64,000 nt of DNA from Aquicoccus porphyridii (GCF_008369105.1 NZ_VINQ01000001.1:186001-250000); one strand, 5' to 3'. Positions 17,729-27,271 are shown, counted from the stretch's first letter. Made by a program: numbers and translations. The notes: generated by a model from the letters alone, not told the origin.

Positions 17729-18793
17729 ATGAGCCCATCAGACGCCCAAGACGATATCGAGGACAGTTCCGCCCCGCTGATCGAGCATCTGGCGGAATTG
17801 CGCACGCGACTCATCCGCTCGGTTCTGGCGTTCATCGTGGGCATCGTTCTGGCCTTCACCGTGGCCGAACCGATCCTGCAATTCCTGCTCTTCCCGATCG
17901 AGGAAACGCTGCGTTCGATGGGCGATCCCGACCCGACGCTGCAATATACCTCGCCACAGGAATACCTGTTCACGCTGTTTCGCATCTCGATGGTCTTTGG
18001 CTTTGCGCTGGCCTTTCCGGTGATCGGCGCACAGATGTGGCGCTTTGTGGCGCCCGGTCTCTACCGGTCCGAGAAATCGGCCTTCCTGCCGTTCCTGATC
18101 GCCTCGCCGGTGATGTTCCTTCTCGGCGCATCGTTCGCGCAATTCGTCGTCACACCGCTGGCGATGCGCTTCTTTCTCGGTTTTGCCGATGTCAGCTCGA
18201 TCTTCGCCAATCTCCTGGCGGTCGCAGCGGGCGAAGTGCCATCCGATACCGCCATTGTTCCTTCCTCGCGCGAGGGCCTCAAGATCACCTTCTTCGGTAA
18301 GGTGAACGAGTCGCTCGACATCACGCTCAAGTTCATTATCGCCTTCGGTCTCTGTTTCCAGCTTCCGGTGCTGCTCACGCTGATGGGCAAGGCCGGGCTG
18401 GTCAGCGCAGAGGGGCTGGGCAACGTGCGCAAATACGCGATGGTCGGCATCCTGTTGCTGGCCGCACTGGTCACGCCACCCGATGTCGTCACGCAACTGA
18501 TCCTGTTCACCGTGGTCTATGGCCTATACGAAGTCTCGATCTTCCTCGTCCGCCATGTCGAGAAAAAGCGCGAGGCCGACCTGAGGGCGCAAGGACTCTG
18601 GTTCGAAGAGGACGAGGACGAAGACCCCGGTGACACGCCACCGAGCGATCCCGAAGAGGAGTTCGACGACCCGCTCATGCGCGAGCTGGACGACGAGATC
18701 GCCGAGCAGGAATCCGAGGATGAGGGCGATGATGACGATGACGATGATGATGACGACGATCCCGATGACGGGATGGTAGACAAGACTCGATGA
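17729..18793 (+). CDS. tatC: Sec-independent translocase subunit TatC with Asp/Glu-rich tail
   Basis: A 354-residue polytopic membrane protein, longer than the usual 250-270. The core (residues 10-290) has the family pattern: LIEHLAELRTRL at the N-terminus with the invariant glutamate used in signal-peptide recognition, a PQEYLFTLFRIS cytoplasmic loop, and six hydrophobic segments with FGLCFQLPVLL and GILLLAALVTPPDVVTQ. From about residue 293 to 350 it continues as a cytoplasmic acidic tail ending with a run of eleven aspartates (GAT/GAC codons, 18728-18760). Its stop overlaps the ATG of the DUF815 gene (ATGA). Confidence 0.95.
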   Translation: MSPSDAQDDIEDSSAPLIEHLAELRTRLIRSVLAFIVGIVLAFTVAEPILQFLLFPIEETLRSMGDPDPTLQYTSPQEYLFTLFRISMVFGFALAFPVIGAQMWRFVAPGLYRSEKSAFLPFLIASPVMFLLGASFAQFVVTPLAMRFFLGFADVSSIFANLLAVAAGEVPSDTAIVPSSREGLKITFFGKVNESLDITLKFIIAFGLCFQLPVLLTLMGKAGLVSAEGLGNVRKYAMVGILLLAALVTPPDVVTQLILFTVVYGLYEVSIFLVRHVEKKREADLRAQGLWFEEDEDEDPGDTPPSDPEEEFDDPLMRELDDEIAEQESEDEGDDDDDDDDDDDPDDGMVDKTR

Positions 18794-19635
18794 CCAAGAA
18801 GACTCTCACGCGCATCGCCGCCGCCCTCGAACGCATGGCACCCGCGCCCTATCCCGGCCCTGATTTCTCGCAGGCCGATGGCTTTCTGTGGCATGTCGAA
18901 CCTGACCGGCTCGACCCCGTCGCACGGATATCCCGGGTCGATCTTTCCCTGCTTCTGGGGGTGGACCGGTCGCGCGATACGCTGTTGATCAATACGCGCC
19001 AGTTCGCGCGTGGCCTGCCCGCCAACAACGCCCTTCTGTGGGGCGCGCGCGGCATGGGCAAATCCTCTCTGGTAAAGGCCGTGCACGGCACGGTGGTGGC
19101 CGAGGGGTTACCGCTCAAGCTCGTCGAGCTTCAGCGCGAAGACCTGCCCTCGGTCGGGCGTCTGCTGAATCTCTTGCGATCGGCCCCCGATTGCCGCTTC
19201 TTGCTCTTCTGCGACGACCTTTCGTTTTCCCATGACGATCAGCACTACAAGTCGCTCAAGGCCGTGCTCGATGGCGGGATCGAGGGGCGGCCCGACAACG
19301 TGGTGTTCTATGCCACCTCGAACCGTCGCCACCTCATGCCCCGCGACATGATCGAGAATGAACGCTCCACCGCGATCAACCCTTCCGAGGCGGTCGAGGA
19401 AAAGGTGTCGCTCTCTGACCGGTTCGGGTTATGGCTCGGCTTCCACCCGTGCTCGCAAGATGAATACCTGTCGATGATCCGGGGCTATTGCGATCATTTC
19501 GGGATTTCGATCTCGGATGATGATCTGCGCGCCGAAGCGGTCGAATGGCAGGCGACACGCGGCGCAAGGTCGGGCCGCGTTGCGTGGCAATATGTAACCG
19601 ACCTGGCCGGCCGCAAGGGAATTCGGCTGGACTGA
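18790..19635 (+). CDS. DUF815 ATP-binding protein
   Basis: A 281-residue AAA-type P-loop protein. Walker A is GARGMGKSSL (from about residue 84), Walker B is CRFLLFCDDLSF, and a sensor-like ATSNRRHLMPRDM follows, all characteristic of DUF815. Biochemical role is unknown. Its fixed position after tatC with a 4-base overlap suggests co-expression with the Tat translocase, although a functional link is not established. It converges on nlpD across a strong terminator. Confidence 0.9.
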   Translation: MTKKTLTRIAAALERMAPAPYPGPDFSQADGFLWHVEPDRLDPVARISRVDLSLLLGVDRSRDTLLINTRQFARGLPANNALLWGARGMGKSSLVKAVHGTVVAEGLPLKLVELQREDLPSVGRLLNLLRSAPDCRFLLFCDDLSFSHDDQHYKSLKAVLDGGIEGRPDNVVFYATSNRRHLMPRDMIENERSTAINPSEAVEEKVSLSDRFGLWLGFHPCSQDEYLSMIRGYCDHFGISISDDDLRAEAVEWQATRGARSGRVAWQYVTDLAGRKGIRLD

Positions 19636-19712
19636 TCGGGCCGGATCGAACGCCGGGTTAACCAATTTTCGTGATGGTCTTCAGGGCAGCAGCCGACAGC
19701 CGGATGGCAGCC

Positions 19713-19746
19713 GGGGGGTGCGCGAGTATCACCCCCCTGTTTTTTG
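19713..19746. terminator. Rho-independent terminator between tat operon and nlpD
   Basis: GGGGGGTG (19713-19720) pairs with CACCCCCC (19730-19737), followed by TGTTTTTTGG. It terminates plus-strand transcription from the tat-DUF815 operon. Confidence 0.8.
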
Positions 19747-19788
19747 GCCTGTGGCGGGCATTAACCACGCGGGACGCCCCGTTCAGAC

Positions 19789-20985
19789 TTATTGAAGATA
19801 CGGCATCGGATCGACCTGCGTGGTGCCTTTCGCGACCTGAAACTGGACATATGGCGGGCTGCCGTCTGGCATGGCGGCAATTTTCTGCCCACGCCTGACC
19901 GTGTCGCCATTCTTCACGGCAACCTTGTCCACGTTGACATAGACCGTGGCCAGCGAATTCGAGTGCTTGATCACCACGAATTGCACGTTCTCGGTCGATT
20001 TCGTCACCGAGACCACGGTGCCCGCCTCGGCCGCGGTCACAGCCGAACCGGGGGCCGCCGTAAAGTCGATGCCGTCATTCTTACCATTTGAATATTCACG
20101 AATAATTCGCCCCTGAACCGGATAGGCGAACTGCCCCCCCGAGGGAGTTCGCGGCTGCGCCTGGGCGGATTCCGTGGTGGCAGGGGTGGTTTCGGCAACC
20201 GGCTGTGTCCGCTCCGCAGGCAAGGGTCTGGCCGCGCTTGGCGGGGTCGGCGTTGGCGAGCCCTGGCCGGGTTGTTCGGTCGCCGGGGCAGGGGTCGCGC
20301 GCTTCGGGGCCGGGGTTTCGGGCACCGGAATCAGCAGGTATTGACCCTCGCGAATCTTGAAATCGCTTCCCAGCCCGTTCCATTCGGCAAGCGAACGAAC
20401 GCTCACCCCGTAGAGCCGCGAGATGGTATAGACCGTCTCACCCCGGACAACCTTGTGCCGCTTGGGCTCCAACCCTCTGGTAACCTTCGGTTTTTCGGGT
20501 TGTTTGACAGCATCGAGCGTGGTGGTTTCGACCCTTTGGTCTCCGGCCCGGTCAATCGCACCGCCAGCCAGCGCCGTGATGTCGACCCCCGGCGGCTGGA
20601 TCGGTCCCGTTGTCGGCGAACCGGTCTGCGGCGAGGGTTCTGCGACCCGACGCGGCAGGGCCACGACCTCGCCTGCCCGCAAATTGTCATCCACTTGCAA
20701 ACCGTTATAGCGCGCCAACGCCTCTCGATCCGTTCCGACACGGGCTGCAAGATCAGCCACCGTATCACCGCGCCGTGCGATGACGACCTGGTAATTCGGA
20801 TAGGAGATAACGCCACGGTCATCCGCATCCGGGCGCTTCGCCGTTGCCGTGCGGGCCGCTTCGGCCGTGTTCAAGCCCGAACCGAAAGCCCCCCGCATAT
20901 CGAAATCCAGAGGCTGTTCGCAGGCAGCGAGCGCGACTGCCGCGCTGGCCAGAAGATACGATTTCAAGTGCTTGGAAAAGCTCAT
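19789..20985 (-). CDS. nlpD: NlpD-type lipoprotein: two LysM domains and a degenerate LytM domain
   Basis: A 398-residue exported lipoprotein. A signal peptide ends in the lipobox LAAC (Cys22). LysM domains lie at about 66-111 and 177-220, a Pro/Thr-rich linker at 221-282, and a LytM/M23 domain at 286-395. The zinc-binding residues of active M23 peptidases are lost: the first histidine is Asn303 (KNDGIDF), the YAHL histidine is Asn351, and HxH is Y379-V-Q381. It should therefore be an amidase activator (NlpD/EnvC/DipM class) for septal peptidoglycan splitting, not an enzyme. The order surE-pcm-nlpD matches the well-known bacterial block. Confidence 0.88.
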   Translation of the reverse strand: MSFSKHLKSYLLASAAVALAACEQPLDFDMRGAFGSGLNTAEAARTATAKRPDADDRGVISYPNYQVVIARRGDTVADLAARVGTDREALARYNGLQVDDNLRAGEVVALPRRVAEPSPQTGSPTTGPIQPPGVDITALAGGAIDRAGDQRVETTTLDAVKQPEKPKVTRGLEPKRHKVVRGETVYTISRLYGVSVRSLAEWNGLGSDFKIREGQYLLIPVPETPAPKRATPAPATEQPGQGSPTPTPPSAARPLPAERTQPVAETTPATTESAQAQPRTPSGGQFAYPVQGRIIREYSNGKNDGIDFTAAPGSAVTAAEAGTVVSVTKSTENVQFVVIKHSNSLATVYVNVDKVAVKNGDTVRRGQKIAAMPDGSPPYVQFQVAKGTTQVDPMPYLQ

Positions 20986-21046
20986 CTTTAAATCCTCATC
21001 CTGCCCCTTGTTCGGCCGAGGCTTGGGTTCACTTTACCGCGTGGCC

Positions 21047-21700
21047 CTACGTATCCTTGCCGAGCCCTTCAAGCAAGGGAACGAAACGCACGGGCCGCAA
21101 CTCGTCATAATCGAAACCGTTCTCATCGCGTGTCACCTTGATCAGGCTCTGCACCGTGTCGGACCGTCCGACCGGAACCACCATGATACCGCCGATCTTC
21201 AGTTGGGCCAAGAGCGGCCCTGGCGGGTCTTCGGCAGCTGCGGTCACGATGATACGATCGAACGGGGCCTGATCGGGCAGGCCAAAGCTGCCATCCGAGG
21301 TCATTGCAATGATATTGTTGATGTCGAGCGAGGCAAACAGGGCAGAGGCCTCCTGAACCAGCCGCCGGTGCCGGTCGACCGTATAGACCCGCCTTGCCAA
21401 CTGGCTCAGAATAGCCGCCTGGTAGCCCGAACCGGTGCCGACTTCGAGAACCTTGTCACGCGGGGAAACGGCAAGCGCCTGCGTCATGAGCCCAACCACC
21501 GATGGTTGCGAGATCGTTTGACCACAGGCAATCGGCAACGGCATGTCCTCATAGGCGCGCTCGGCAAAAAGCCCGCGAACAAAAAGCCCGCGGTCGATCT
21601 TTTCCATCGCTGCCAGAACCTGCTGATCGGTCACCCCTTTTGAGCGTAGCGCGAAAAGAAACCGCATCTGGCGTTCCGCGATATCGCGTGAGTCACTCAT
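21047..21700 (-). CDS. pcm: Protein-L-isoaspartate O-methyltransferase
   Basis: A 217-residue SAM-dependent enzyme that methylates isoaspartyl residues so damaged proteins can be repaired. It has the PIMT signature [15 protein letters not shown], the SAM loop [13 protein letters not shown], and the family motif [14 protein letters not shown]. Length is normal. It starts inside the last codons of surE (4-base overlap) and precedes nlpD, so the three are probably one transcript. Confidence 0.95.
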   Translation of the reverse strand: MSDSRDIAERQMRFLFALRSKGVTDQQVLAAMEKIDRGLFVRGLFAERAYEDMPLPIACGQTISQPSVVGLMTQALAVSPRDKVLEVGTGSGYQAAILSQLARRVYTVDRHRRLVQEASALFASLDINNIIAMTSDGSFGLPDQAPFDRIIVTAAAEDPPGPLLAQLKIGGIMVVPVGRSDTVQSLIKVTRDENGFDYDELRPVRFVPLLEGLGKDT

Positions 21701-22476
21701 TCGATCGCCTTGAGGGTGTCGAGTACGTCATGTGCTGTCAGATCGGCGCGCATTGGGGTAACGGATATGTAACCATCCAGATTTACATTGGCATCCGTTC
21801 CCGGTGCCGTCGGCCTGTGCTGTTCGCCCCCTCGAACCCAAAGGAACTTTCGTCCCGACGGGGAATGATGCGGTTCTACCGTGAAGCGCGTATGTTCGCG
21901 AAAGCCCTGCGCCGCGGCCCGCACACCTGCGACCGACGCCGCCCCGACCGGTGGAAAGTTGATGTTGTAGAACAACTGGTAATCCGAGGTCTCTTTGGGG
22001 TTGGTGCTCAGAACGCGCCGGATCACATCGGCCCCATGCGCACGTGCGGCCTCGAACGGATCATCGGCGTGGACATTCTGCGGTCCGAGATATTGCGACA
22101 GCGCAAAAGACGTGATGCGTTGAAGCGCGCCTTCCATGGCACCGCCCAGCGTGCCGGAGTAAAGCGCGTTCTCGGCCGAATTGTTGCCGCGGTTCACGCC
22201 GGAAAGGATCAGGTCCGGACGGTCCCCCATCACGTCATGCAGCCCGGCCATGACGCAATCGGCGGGGCTGCCTTCGGCGGCATAGCGGCGCTCGCCCATC
22301 TTGGCGATCATCATCGGATGCGTGTAACTGATGCAATGGGCCACGCCGGATTGCTCGAAAGCCGGGGCAACAGTCCAGACCTCGCCATCGGACCCTGCAA
22401 GCTCGGTTGCGATCTCGTGCAGCACTGCAAGCCCGGGTGCGTTGATTCCGTCGTCATTTGTGATGAGAATACGCAT
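21697..22476 (-). CDS. surE: 5'/3'-nucleotidase SurE
   Basis: A 259-residue metal-dependent nucleoside monophosphatase. The start [16 protein letters not shown] carries the paired metal-binding aspartates, with [20 protein letters not shown] in the middle (metal-binding Asn) and the C-terminal strand region [12 protein letters not shown]. It removes phosphate from nucleotides during stress and stationary phase. Immediately upstream of, and overlapping, pcm. Confidence 0.96.
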   Translation of the reverse strand: MRILITNDDGINAPGLAVLHEIATELAGSDGEVWTVAPAFEQSGVAHCISYTHPMMIAKMGERRYAAEGSPADCVMAGLHDVMGDRPDLILSGVNRGNNSAENALYSGTLGGAMEGALQRITSFALSQYLGPQNVHADDPFEAARAHGADVIRRVLSTNPKETSDYQLFYNINFPPVGAASVAGVRAAAQGFREHTRFTVEPHHSPSGRKFLWVRGGEQHRPTAPGTDANVNLDGYISVTPMRADLTAHDVLDTLKAIE

Positions 22477-22580
22477 GATCGGCCCTTTGATTGCTCATTC
22501 TATAGCTGTTCTGCCCTGCCATGAACCAGACAAAACGGCATGCGTGCACGACCGGTTAAGAAGTTCGTCAGGATTTGTGT

Positions 22581-23249
22581 CTATTTGTCTTCACCGCGCA
22601 CGTCGCGCAGTTCGGTGATCTGCAATAGCCGCAGTGCTTCATCCCGTGGCGCGGCCAAAGGGACGCGATCCTCGCCGGGGAAAAAACGGGCACGCGTGGC
22701 CGTTGCCATGGGTTGGGGGGTGAGAATATGCACCTGCGTCTTAGACTTGGCTTTTTCCGCCGCCCAGCTTTTGGCAAGGGCAATCTGTGCAGCCTTCGTG
22801 GCCCCGTAGGCGCCAAAGAATTTTTCGCCGGCATGCGGATCATCAAAGAAAAGTGCCGTGCCATTTTCGCCGAGCAAGGGGGCGACAAAGGCAATCAACG
22901 TGCCGCTCGCCGCGACATTGATCGAGACAGATTTGTCCCAGTCTTTCGCGTCTATATGATCCGCTGGTGACAGGGGGGCCGCGTGGATCGCACAATGCGC
23001 CCAGATATCGACCTTGCCCCATCGATCGTAGATCGATCTGCACAACTGGGCCATGGCATCCGCCTTTGCGATATCCATCGGGGCCAGTGTCGCATTGCCG
23101 CCTTTTGCCTGAATGCGATCATCCAACTCTTCCAGCGCGCCTGTGGTGCGGGCGACAGCTACGATGTGATGGGTATTGCAGAGGGCTTCTGCAAGCCCTG
23201 CTCCAAGACCACGGGACGCACCGGTTATGAGAGCGATCTTCTTTTCCAT
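22581..23249 (-). CDS. SDR family oxidoreductase with altered active site
   Basis: A 222-residue short-chain dehydrogenase. MEKKIALITGASRGLGAGLA is the NAD(P)-binding motif; the YxxxK pair is present in FGAYGATKAAQIALAK. The catalytic serine expected about 13 residues before that tyrosine is not there, the segment reading ALFFDDPHAGEKF. Reductase activity is thus doubtful. The ATG at 23249 was chosen because it begins the Rossmann strand; upstream in-frame sequence is not family-like. It lies between a small gene after purF and surE, all on the same strand. Confidence 0.85.
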   Translation of the reverse strand: MEKKIALITGASRGLGAGLAEALCNTHHIVAVARTTGALEELDDRIQAKGGNATLAPMDIAKADAMAQLCRSIYDRWGKVDIWAHCAIHAAPLSPADHIDAKDWDKSVSINVAASGTLIAFVAPLLGENGTALFFDDPHAGEKFFGAYGATKAAQIALAKSWAAEKAKSKTQVHILTPQPMATATRARFFPGEDRVPLAAPRDEALRLLQITELRDVRGEDK

Positions 23250-23348
23250 GCTCGTGGTGTGGGCGGATTGACGGCCGACGTCAAGGGGGCAGGGGACTGT
23301 GTGCGGCGTCTCGTCCAGCACGGGCCGAAACCCGCACCGCAAGGTGAA

Positions 23349-23615
23349 TCAGGGCAAATGCAGCACTTTTGTTCTGCTCCCTGACGCGATCGCGATGGCG
23401 CCGTTGCCGATCGCGGTCACCTTGCCGCCCAAGGCGTCATCGCCCAGCTCTACGCGCTGCACCCGACCTGAAGGCCCACGCAAGAGTGCGCCCGGGGAAT
23501 CTTCGTTGCCAAAAGTGCCGATAAGCACCGTCCGACCACGGGGCAATGTGCCGCGCGATGTGGCAAGAGCGCCGACGTTCGCGGCGCTGTCTGAGATTGG
23601 TTGCTGATCGGACAT
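23349..23615 (-). CDS. Small hypothetical protein downstream of purF
   Basis: An 88-residue reading frame, MSDQQPISDSAANVGALATS then RGTLPRGRTVLIGTFGNEDS and a beta-rich end GGKVTAIGNGAIAIASGSRT. The pattern of short strands with glycine turns suggests a compact beta domain. Placed between purF and the SDR gene on the same strand. No signal peptide or metal site. Function unknown; a longer upstream extension of the frame runs into purF and was rejected. Confidence 0.7.
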   Translation of the reverse strand: MSDQQPISDSAANVGALATSRGTLPRGRTVLIGTFGNEDSPGALLRGPSGRVQRVELGDDALGGKVTAIGNGAIAIASGSRTKVLHLP

Positions 23616-23737
23616 TTTGGGCTTGGGTTCCTTTTGGCTGGTTGGGAAACCGGCCATAGGCCCAAAACGAACGCGCTTAAAGCGCCGAGTGTGGCGCCTG
23701 TTTCGCATGCGCAGAAAAACGCCAATCGGTGGTCTGG

Positions 23738-25222
23738 TTACTCGGCGGCTTTCAACTCGAAACCTTTTTCGATCATGTCCGAAGGGGCCACCGGATATTC
23801 CCCTGAGAAACAGGCATCGCAATATTGCGGACTATTTGCATCGCGTCCGCTCGCTTCGCCAACCGCGCGGTAAAGACCGTCCAGCGAAACGAACTTGAGG
23901 CTGTCAACATTAAGATGTTGACGCATTTCCTCTTCGCTCATGGTTGCCGCTAGGAGCTTTTCGCGTTGCGGCGTATCGACGCCATAGAAACAGGGCCAAG
24001 CCGTTGGCGGGCTGGCGATTCGGAAATGAACTTCCCGCGCGCCGGCATCGAGGATCATCTCCTTGATCTTGCGGCTGGTGGTTCCACGCACGACGCTGTC
24101 ATCAACCAGAACGACGCGCTTGCCGCGAACCAGTGCACGATTGACATTCAGCTTGAGCCGGACACCCATGTTGCGGATCTGTTCGGTCGGCTCGATGAAG
24201 GTGCGCCCCATATACTGGTTGCGGATGATGCCCATCCCGAAAGGGATACCGCTTTCATGGGCATAGCCGATGGCCGCCGGCGTTCCGCTGTCGGGCACCG
24301 CGCAGATGATATCGGCCTCGACCGGGGCCTCACGCGCCAATTCGACGCCGATCTGCCGCCGAGTTTCATAGACTGACCGACCGCCGATGATGCTGTCCGG
24401 ACGCGAGAAATAGACATGCTCGAAGACACAGAACCGTGACTTTTGGCGACGAAACGGAAAATGGCTTTCAACACCGTCGTCATCGATCACGACCATTTCG
24501 CCGGGTGCAATCTCACGCTCGAATTCGGCGCCGATGATATCGAGTGCGCAGGTCTCCGAGCTAAGCACCCATCCATCACCGATTCGGCCCATGACCAACG
24601 GGCGGACGCCCAACGGATCACGCACGCCGATCAATTTGCTCTGCGTCATCGCAACAATCGAAAACGCCCCTTCGACCCGGCGCAGCGCATCCTGCATCCG
24701 CTCGGGGATGTCGCGTTGCAAGGACCGCGCCATCAGGTGAATGATGCATTCGCTGTCCGAAGAACTTTGGAAGATCGAGCCGCGCTCGATCAATTCACGG
24801 CGCAAGGCTTCGGCATTGGTGAGATTGCCATTATGCGCGATGGCGGCGCCGCCCATCGAGAACTCGCCGAAAAACGGTTGCACATCACGGATTTGCGCAA
24901 CTTTCGAACCCGCCGTGGAATAACGCACATGGCCGATCGCCAATGGGCCGGGCAGGGTCTCCATCAATGATTGCTTGGTAAAATTATCACGGACATATCC
25001 GAAACGTCGGGCCGAATTGAAACCCTCATCGGCATCGTGACTGACGATTCCACCGGCTTCCTGCCCACGATGCTGCAACGCATGCAGGCCAAGCGCCACA
25101 AAATTCGCAGCATCCGTCAAACCGATCACGCCAAAGACGCCGCATTCTTCTTTTAGCTTGTCATCGTCAAAAGGGTGGGCAGGGGGCATGGGGCGGGACA
25201 AGACTGGTGGCTCCGAATCCAT
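23738..25222 (-). CDS. purF: Amidophosphoribosyltransferase
   Basis: A 494-residue enzyme for the first step of purine synthesis (PRPP + glutamine to phosphoribosylamine). The N-terminal glutaminase has its nucleophile at Cys27 (KEECGVFGV), implying removal of a 26-residue propeptide, followed by LHALQHRGQEAGG. The C-terminal PRTase carries the PRPP loop VVLVDDSVVRGTTS. The start at 25222 is preceded by a GAGGGG/GAAG purine stretch; the ATG at 25189 has none. The segment around RIASPPTAWPCFYGVDTPQR is as in the B. subtilis-type family. Follows cvpA, as in many proteobacteria. Confidence 0.95.
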   Translation of the reverse strand: MDSEPPVLSRPMPPAHPFDDDKLKEECGVFGVIGLTDAANFVALGLHALQHRGQEAGGIVSHDADEGFNSARRFGYVRDNFTKQSLMETLPGPLAIGHVRYSTAGSKVAQIRDVQPFFGEFSMGGAAIAHNGNLTNAEALRRELIERGSIFQSSSDSECIIHLMARSLQRDIPERMQDALRRVEGAFSIVAMTQSKLIGVRDPLGVRPLVMGRIGDGWVLSSETCALDIIGAEFEREIAPGEMVVIDDDGVESHFPFRRQKSRFCVFEHVYFSRPDSIIGGRSVYETRRQIGVELAREAPVEADIICAVPDSGTPAAIGYAHESGIPFGMGIIRNQYMGRTFIEPTEQIRNMGVRLKLNVNRALVRGKRVVLVDDSVVRGTTSRKIKEMILDAGAREVHFRIASPPTAWPCFYGVDTPQREKLLAATMSEEEMRQHLNVDSLKFVSLDGLYRAVGEASGRDANSPQYCDACFSGEYPVAPSDMIEKGFELKAAE

Positions 25223-25317
25223 CACTTCGCGTGCTCCCCTCTTATTAGGTCTGGCGGCCGGTGTCACGAAAGGATCACAATTTATCGCAGATGAGGTCGG
25301 TGTCGCCTCGTCACGCA

Positions 25318-25878
25318 TTACTGGCCCGATGAACAAGTGCCGACGAGCTCTTCATATTGCCGTGTGATCCAGCCAAGCGCCTGTTGCGGATTTCCGTCCT
25401 CGATGCGGCCGGTCAGTTGGGCAAAGACCCGATGAGACCGGCTATCGTCGATCATCTGGATATCCTGGCTGGCGACTACGGTCTCATAAACGAAAAACGC
25501 GATCGCGATCAGCAGGACACCACGGAATACGCCGAACAAAAAACCTGCGCCTTGATCCAACCCGCCCAGGGCAGAACGCTGGACCAGGGATGCAAAAAGC
25601 GGCGTGAAAAGCGATGCGATGACAAGCGCAAGTGCAAAAATCGCGGCAAAACCCGCGATCATGGACAATTCGCAACTATCTGACAGGAAACTGCCGACAA
25701 CCGGGATTTCCTTGACCAGGGGTTGAACCTGCGGCGCGAAGATGAAAGCGACAACTGCCGCAACGATCCACCCCGCAATGGCGAGCGCTTCACGGACAAA
25801 ACCGCGGGAATAGGCCAGAAGAGCCGAGATCACGATGACCAACGCGACGCCACCGTCGACTAGGGTAAAGCCTTCCAT
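25318..25878 (-). CDS. cvpA: CvpA family membrane protein
   Basis: A 186-residue protein with four hydrophobic segments beginning MEGFTLVDGGVALVIVISAL, followed by the family-specific YSRGFVREALAIAGWI. CvpA homologs are inner-membrane proteins first linked to colicin V production and more broadly to envelope homeostasis. It lies between radA and purF on the same strand, a conserved arrangement. About 95 bases separate it from the purF start. Confidence 0.92.
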   Translation of the reverse strand: MEGFTLVDGGVALVIVISALLAYSRGFVREALAIAGWIVAAVVAFIFAPQVQPLVKEIPVVGSFLSDSCELSMIAGFAAIFALALVIASLFTPLFASLVQRSALGGLDQGAGFLFGVFRGVLLIAIAFFVYETVVASQDIQMIDDSRSHRVFAQLTGRIEDGNPQQALGWITRQYEELVGTCSSGQ

Positions 25879-25906
25879 GTCTGTCCTTTTCTCTTTTTTC
25901 CCGATG

Positions 25907-27271
25907 TCAGCCTGCGCCGAACATGTCTCCTACAAAACCTGTCAGGTCGCCGAAACGGTTCAGGCTGAGGCCCGGAATATCGACAGATTTTCCGCCTGAC
26001 GGAATGATGGCCGAGGTGAAACCAAGTTTTTGCGCTTCTTTCAACCTGTTTTCGCCTTGTGATGCCGCGCGCAGGGCGCCGGATAGACTGATTTCGCCGA
26101 AAATAACCGTATCCGTTGGAAGGCTTGTATCCTCGCGCGCGGACAAGAGCGCGGCAGCAACGGCAAGATCCGCGGCGGGTTCCGAGATTTTCATCCCGCC
26201 CGCGACGTTAAGATAGACGTCGAGGCCGGCAAAGGGAATACCGCAACGCGCTTCGAGCACGGCAAGGATCATCGAAAGACGACCGCCATCCCATCCGACC
26301 ACGGTTCGCCGTGGCTGGGAGAGTGAAGAAGGGGCGACAAGGGCTTGAAATTCAACGAGAAGAGGCCGCGTTCCTTCGATTCCAGCGAAAACGGCCGAAC
26401 CGGGAGAGGGGTCGCCCCGTTCGGAAAGAAACAGGGCCGACGGGTTGGTGACCTCGGCCAGCCCGCTGCCGGTCATCTCGAACACGCCGATTTCATCGGC
26501 GGGGCCGAAGCGGTTCTTGACGGCGCGCAGGATGCGGAACTGATGGCCGCGCTCACCCTCGAAATAGAGCACCGTATCTACCATGTGCTCGACGACGCGG
26601 GGGCCCGCGATTTGACCGTCCTTGGTCACGTGGCCGACGAGAATGACCGAAATGCCCATGCGCTTGGCGAAACTGGTCAGCTCATGCGCGGCGGCCCGCA
26701 CTTGCGAGACCGATCCGGGGGCGCTTTCTACATTGTCGGCCCACATCGTCTGGATCGAGTCGATGATGACGAGGCCCGGGCGTTCGGCTTCGAGCGTGGT
26801 CAGGATGTCGCGCAGGTTGGTTTCGGCAGCAATCTGCACCGGCGCATCCATGAGGTTGAGCCGGGCCGCCCTCATGCGTATCTGGGCGCTGGCCTCTTCA
26901 CCGGAAACATATATTGTTTTCATGCCCTTACGAGCGAAAGCCGCGGTCGCTTGCAAGAGCAGGGTGGACTTGCCTATGCCGGGATCGCCGCCGACAAGAA
27001 TCGCCGAGGCCGGCACAAGGCCGCCGCCGAGGACGCGATCAAGCTCGTTCAGCCCGCTTTCGCTGCGCGGGGGTGGGGACTCCTGTGTGCCAAGGTCGCT
27101 CAGTGTCACCGAGGCGCCGCGGCGTGTTCCAAGCGATTTTGAAGCGGGGCCGCTGGACAGCGGGCGCTCTTCGATAATGGAATTCCACTGGCCGCACGAA
27201 TCGCAGCGGCCGGACCATTTGGTGGAATGTGCGCCGCAGGCGGTGCAGGTGAAACTCGGGTTTTTCGCCAT
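25907..27271 (-). CDS. radA: DNA repair protein RadA
   Basis: A 454-residue RecA-like ATPase that helps process recombination intermediates. The N-terminal C4 zinc finger (FTCTACGAHSTKWSGRCDSC) is complete; Walker A is GGDPGIGKSTLL, the RadA-specific KNRFG motif is in RAVKNRFGPADEIG, and the C-terminal Lon-like domain ends the protein. ATG at 27271 begins AKNPSFTCTACG, the standard start. No LexA-type GTTC-N7-GTTC box was noticed upstream. Confidence 0.96.
   Translation of the reverse strand: MAKNPSFTCTACGAHSTKWSGRCDSCGQWNSIIEERPLSSGPASKSLGTRRGASVTLSDLGTQESPPPRSESGLNELDRVLGGGLVPASAILVGGDPGIGKSTLLLQATAAFARKGMKTIYVSGEEASAQIRMRAARLNLMDAPVQIAAETNLRDILTTLEAERPGLVIIDSIQTMWADNVESAPGSVSQVRAAAHELTSFAKRMGISVILVGHVTKDGQIAGPRVVEHMVDTVLYFEGERGHQFRILRAVKNRFGPADEIGVFEMTGSGLAEVTNPSALFLSERGDPSPGSAVFAGIEGTRPLLVEFQALVAPSSLSQPRRTVVGWDGGRLSMILAVLEARCGIPFAGLDVYLNVAGGMKISEPAADLAVAAALLSAREDTSLPTDTVIFGEISLSGALRAASQGENRLKEAQKLGFTSAIIPSGGKSVDIPGLSLNRFGDLTGFVGDMFGAG

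Noticed and set aside
18722-18770. GAT/GAC triplet run at the end of tatC as a possible sequencing or assembly artefact
   Set aside because: It stays in frame, mixes both Asp codons, and continues a long acidic tail that starts 150 bases earlier, so it looks genuine.
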